The notes under the pieces are model-generated. The model worked only from the letters and a program-made list of their open reading frames with translations, was not told where the DNA came from and did no database searches. Position numbers and translations under genes: made by a program. A stretch of 64,000 nucleotides of DNA from JAJEFO01 sp965208685. Lineage in GTDB: Bacteria > Pseudomonadota > Alphaproteobacteria > Rhodobacterales > Rhodobacteraceae. Of this stretch, positions 61,985-64,000 are shown piece after piece. The stretch is taken from assembly GCA_965208685.1 (NCBI GenBank), contig CBDBPL010000007.1, positions 1,860,001 through 1,924,000 of the forward strand, read 5' to 3'. Positions within the stretch are counted from its first letter, which is position 1. The number at the start of each line of letters is the position of its first letter.

Positions 61985-63622
61985 TCACTCCGCTGCGTTG
62001 TCCATCTCGCCCTCGTCGCGCACGAGCTTCCAGTTCACGGCGTCCAGCAAAGCCCCGAACGAGGCATCAACGATGTTCGCGGACACGCCGACCGTTGACC
62101 AGAACCGCCCTGAATCATCCGCAAAGTCGATGATGACGCGGGTCACGGCTTCCGTGCCGCCCTGAGTGATTCGCACCTTGAAGTCGGTCAAGCGCACGTC
62201 CTCGATCTGCGACTGGAACGGTCCGAGGTCTGACTTGAGCGCCTGCCAAAGTGCGTTGACAGGCCCGTCATCATGCAGGTCCTGGGCATGTTCGTTCTTG
62301 AAGTAGCTTGTCTGCTGCCCTTGTTCCGTCGAAATCGTGACAACGGCCTCGGACTCGACAACGATCTCGCCGCGTGCATTGCGCCGCCTCTCGGATATCA
62401 CGCGGTAACGCTCAACCTCGAAGAATTCAGCCGAGAGGCCAAGCGCGGCGCGCGCAAGCAGTTCGAAACTTGCTTGAGCGCTGTCATAGGCATAGCCGAG
62501 CGCCTCCCTGCGCTTCACCTCTCCGAGAATGGCCAAGAGAGCCGGGTCTCCTTTTTCGACCCGGATGCCCATTTCGGACAGTCGCTTGATGAGGTTCGAC
62601 TGGCCAGCCTGGTTGGACATGGGAACCACGCGGACGTTTCCGATCGACGCCGGTTCAACGTGCTCGTAGGTCTTCGGATCCTTCGCGATCGCGGAGGCGT
62701 GGAGCCCCGCCTTATGGGCAAAGGCGGACGCCCCGACATAGGGAGCGGACCGGAGCGGTACACGATTCAGGATGTCGTCCAGGACGCGGCTTGTGCGAGT
62801 AAGGCGCGCAAGAGCTTCCTTGCTGACGCCGATCTCGTACTTGCTTGCGTACGGCTCCTTGAGCATGAGCGTCGGAATCAGCGTCGTGAGATTTGCGTTT
62901 CCGCAGCGCTCGCCAAGCCCGTTAAGCGTACCGTGAATCTGGCGCGCGCCCGCATCAACGGCCGCCAGCGTACCTGCAACTGCATTTCCGGTGTCGTCGT
63001 GGGTATGGATGCCCAGGTTGCCGCCGGGGATTCCGGCATTGATGACAGCCGACGTTATCTCCGAGATCTCGAGAGGCAACGTGCCCCCGTTCGTGTCGCA
63101 GAGCGCCACCCAGCGGGCTCCTGCCTTGAAGGCTGACTGCACGCAGTCGAGCGCGTAGCCGGGATTTGCCTTGAAGCCGTCGAAGAAGTGCTCGGCATCG
63201 AAAATCGCCTCGCGGCCCATGTTGACCAGATGCGCAGTGCTTTCGCGAATGCCGCGCAGGTTTTCGTCCAGAGAGATTCCGAGCGCCCTCTCGACATGGA
63301 AGTCATGGGCCTTGCCAACGAGACAGACAGCGGATGTGCCCGCATTCAGCACCGCCGCCAGGACGTCGCAGTTTTCCGCTGAGCGCCCTGCCCGCCTTGT
63401 CATGCCGAATGCAGTAAAGGTCGCGCGGGTCTCCGGACGCTTGTCAAAGAAGGCGTCGTCTGTGGGGTTCGCCCCGGGCCAGCCTCCCTCGATATAGTCC
63501 AGGCCGAGTGCATCAAGCAAATGCGCGATCTCCGTCTTTTCCTCCGTCGAGAACTGGACGCCTTGGGTTTGCTGACCATCCCGGAGTGTCGTGTCGAACA
63601 GAAAGAGTCTTTCCGTTTTCAT
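61985..63622 (-). CDS. cimA: (R)-citramalate synthase
   Basis: The protein has 545 residues from ATG 63622 with GGAGGAG upstream. The HMGL-like start LFLFDTTLRDGQQTQGVQFS, the metal His pair in GIHTHDDTGNAVA and the C-terminal regulatory domain (about 400-545) fit CimA. It condenses acetyl-CoA and pyruvate to citramalate for isoleucine synthesis without threonine deaminase. The GQQTQGVQ variant separates it from LeuA. It overlaps cysS by 4 bp. Confidence 0.93.
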   Translation of the reverse strand: MKTERLFLFDTTLRDGQQTQGVQFSTEEKTEIAHLLDALGLDYIEGGWPGANPTDDAFFDKRPETRATFTAFGMTRRAGRSAENCDVLAAVLNAGTSAVCLVGKAHDFHVERALGISLDENLRGIRESTAHLVNMGREAIFDAEHFFDGFKANPGYALDCVQSAFKAGARWVALCDTNGGTLPLEISEITSAVINAGIPGGNLGIHTHDDTGNAVAGTLAAVDAGARQIHGTLNGLGERCGNANLTTLIPTLMLKEPYASKYEIGVSKEALARLTRTSRVLDDILNRVPLRSAPYVGASAFAHKAGLHASAIAKDPKTYEHVEPASIGNVRVVPMSNQAGQSNLIKRLSEMGIRVEKGDPALLAILGEVKRREALGYAYDSAQASFELLARAALGLSAEFFEVERYRVISERRRNARGEIVVESEAVVTISTEQGQQTSYFKNEHAQDLHDDGPVNALWQALKSDLGPFQSQIEDVRLTDFKVRITQGGTEAVTRVIIDFADDSGRFWSTVGVSANIVDASFGALLDAVNWKLVRDEGEMDNAAE

Positions 63623-64000
63623 TTCAGCTCCTCCAGTCTGTCGTGGTCGAATCCTGGACCAATGTGCCAGTCCGCGCCCTCTGACGTGTCCCTGATGACG
63701 ATGCCGGCCTCGGCAAGGCCTTCGCGAAGGCTGTCCGCCCGCACGAAGTCCCGCGCCGCCCTCGCATTTGCGCGCTCCTTGAGCAGAGCATTGACCAGTT
63801 CGGTCACGCCTTCTGACGGCACCGCCTCTCGGGCCCAATCCGGCACGCCGTCAGTCATCAAGCCAAGAAACTCCAATCCGGCTGCCAATGCAGCGACGTC
63901 CCCCTTGGCCGCGAACCGATGCAATGATGCCAGAGCCTCATGCGTGTTAAGATCATCCGACAATGCATTCAAAAGAAGGGAAATATCTGCATTTCTCTGC
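63619..64000 (-). CDS. cysS: Cysteinyl-tRNA synthetase, C-terminal part (cut by window edge)
   Basis: The visible 126 codons run off the right edge in frame: NADISLLLNALSDDLNTHEA, then RANARAARDFVRADSLREGL and AGIVIRDTSEGADWHIGP. The ALSDDLNT segment and the ARDFVRADSLREGL helix identify the tRNA anticodon-binding domain of CysRS. The catalytic domain is outside the window. Its stop overlaps the cimA start (ATGA). Confidence 0.92.
   Translation of the reverse strand, partial: QRNADISLLLNALSDDLNTHEALASLHRFAAKGDVAALAAGLEFLGLMTDGVPDWAREAVPSEGVTELVNALLKERANARAARDFVRADSLREGLAEAGIVIRDTSEGADWHIGPGFDHDRLEELK

Overview
The window looks like chromosomal DNA of a GC-rich alphaproteobacterium, most likely a Rhodobacteraceae-type organism. 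This rests on a NarK1/NarK2/NarGHJI cluster with a NarR-type Crp/Fnr regulator, a Cys-poor HemB metal site, COQ10-type ubiquinone protein, HisN-type histidinol phosphatase, CimA and LigM-like families. I could not run any search, so the taxonomy is inference.

Left third (1-22.8 kb): an accessory catabolic island. In order: a cut-off gene at the left edge, RidA, a collapsed copy of a LigM-like folate-dependent demethylase gene, a complete TRAP transporter, a GST resembling beta-etherases, a Rieske oxygenase, a TfdA/TauD-type dioxygenase, an MBL-fold hydrolase, a VapBC-type toxin-antitoxin pair, a FrcBCA-like sugar ABC importer with a D-psicose/D-tagatose 3-epimerase-like isomerase, a MalEFG-like importer without an ATPase, the intact LigM-like gene with an arylformamidase-like hydrolase, and a three-gene operon (six-Asp-box beta-propeller, unknown 187-residue protein, GMC flavin oxidoreductase). 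Five promoter regions (near 100, 705, 17035, 17255 and 22780) share one element: TAGTGGG-type half-sites repeated head to tail every 11 bp, overlapping or next to the -10. This suggests one regulator controls RidA/TRAP/GST/oxygenases, the MalEFG-like importer, the LigM-like gene and the propeller-GMC operon. A role in methylated or ether-linked aromatic (lignin-type) compound use is my inference.

Middle (22.8-41 kb): mostly housekeeping genes (hemB, hisF, hisE, coq10-like, hpt, two cytochromes c, LysE-type exporter, PiT phosphate transporter, Bax-inhibitor-1 protein, lon) mixed with signs of decay. hisN carries a 7-nt frameshift. An IS200/IS605 element with an apparently complete tnpA/tnpB pair sits just upstream of it. 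A multiply frameshifted relic follows the element. A GOLPH3-like (GPP34) protein is translationally coupled to the PiT transporter.

Right (41-64 kb): respiratory nitrate reduction (narK1-narK2-narG-narH-narJ-narI-PPIase on the minus strand, divergent narR) with a perfect FNR/NarR box and a 26-bp palindrome in the divergent region. Then come anmK/tyrS, sufT-sufA, tpiA, an HCCA-isomerase-like gene, prs, ribF, a cysteine-cluster protein, a DUF2799 lipoprotein, tRNA-Leu(UAA), a squalene/phytoene-synthase-family protein, cimA and the 3' part of cysS, which runs off the window.
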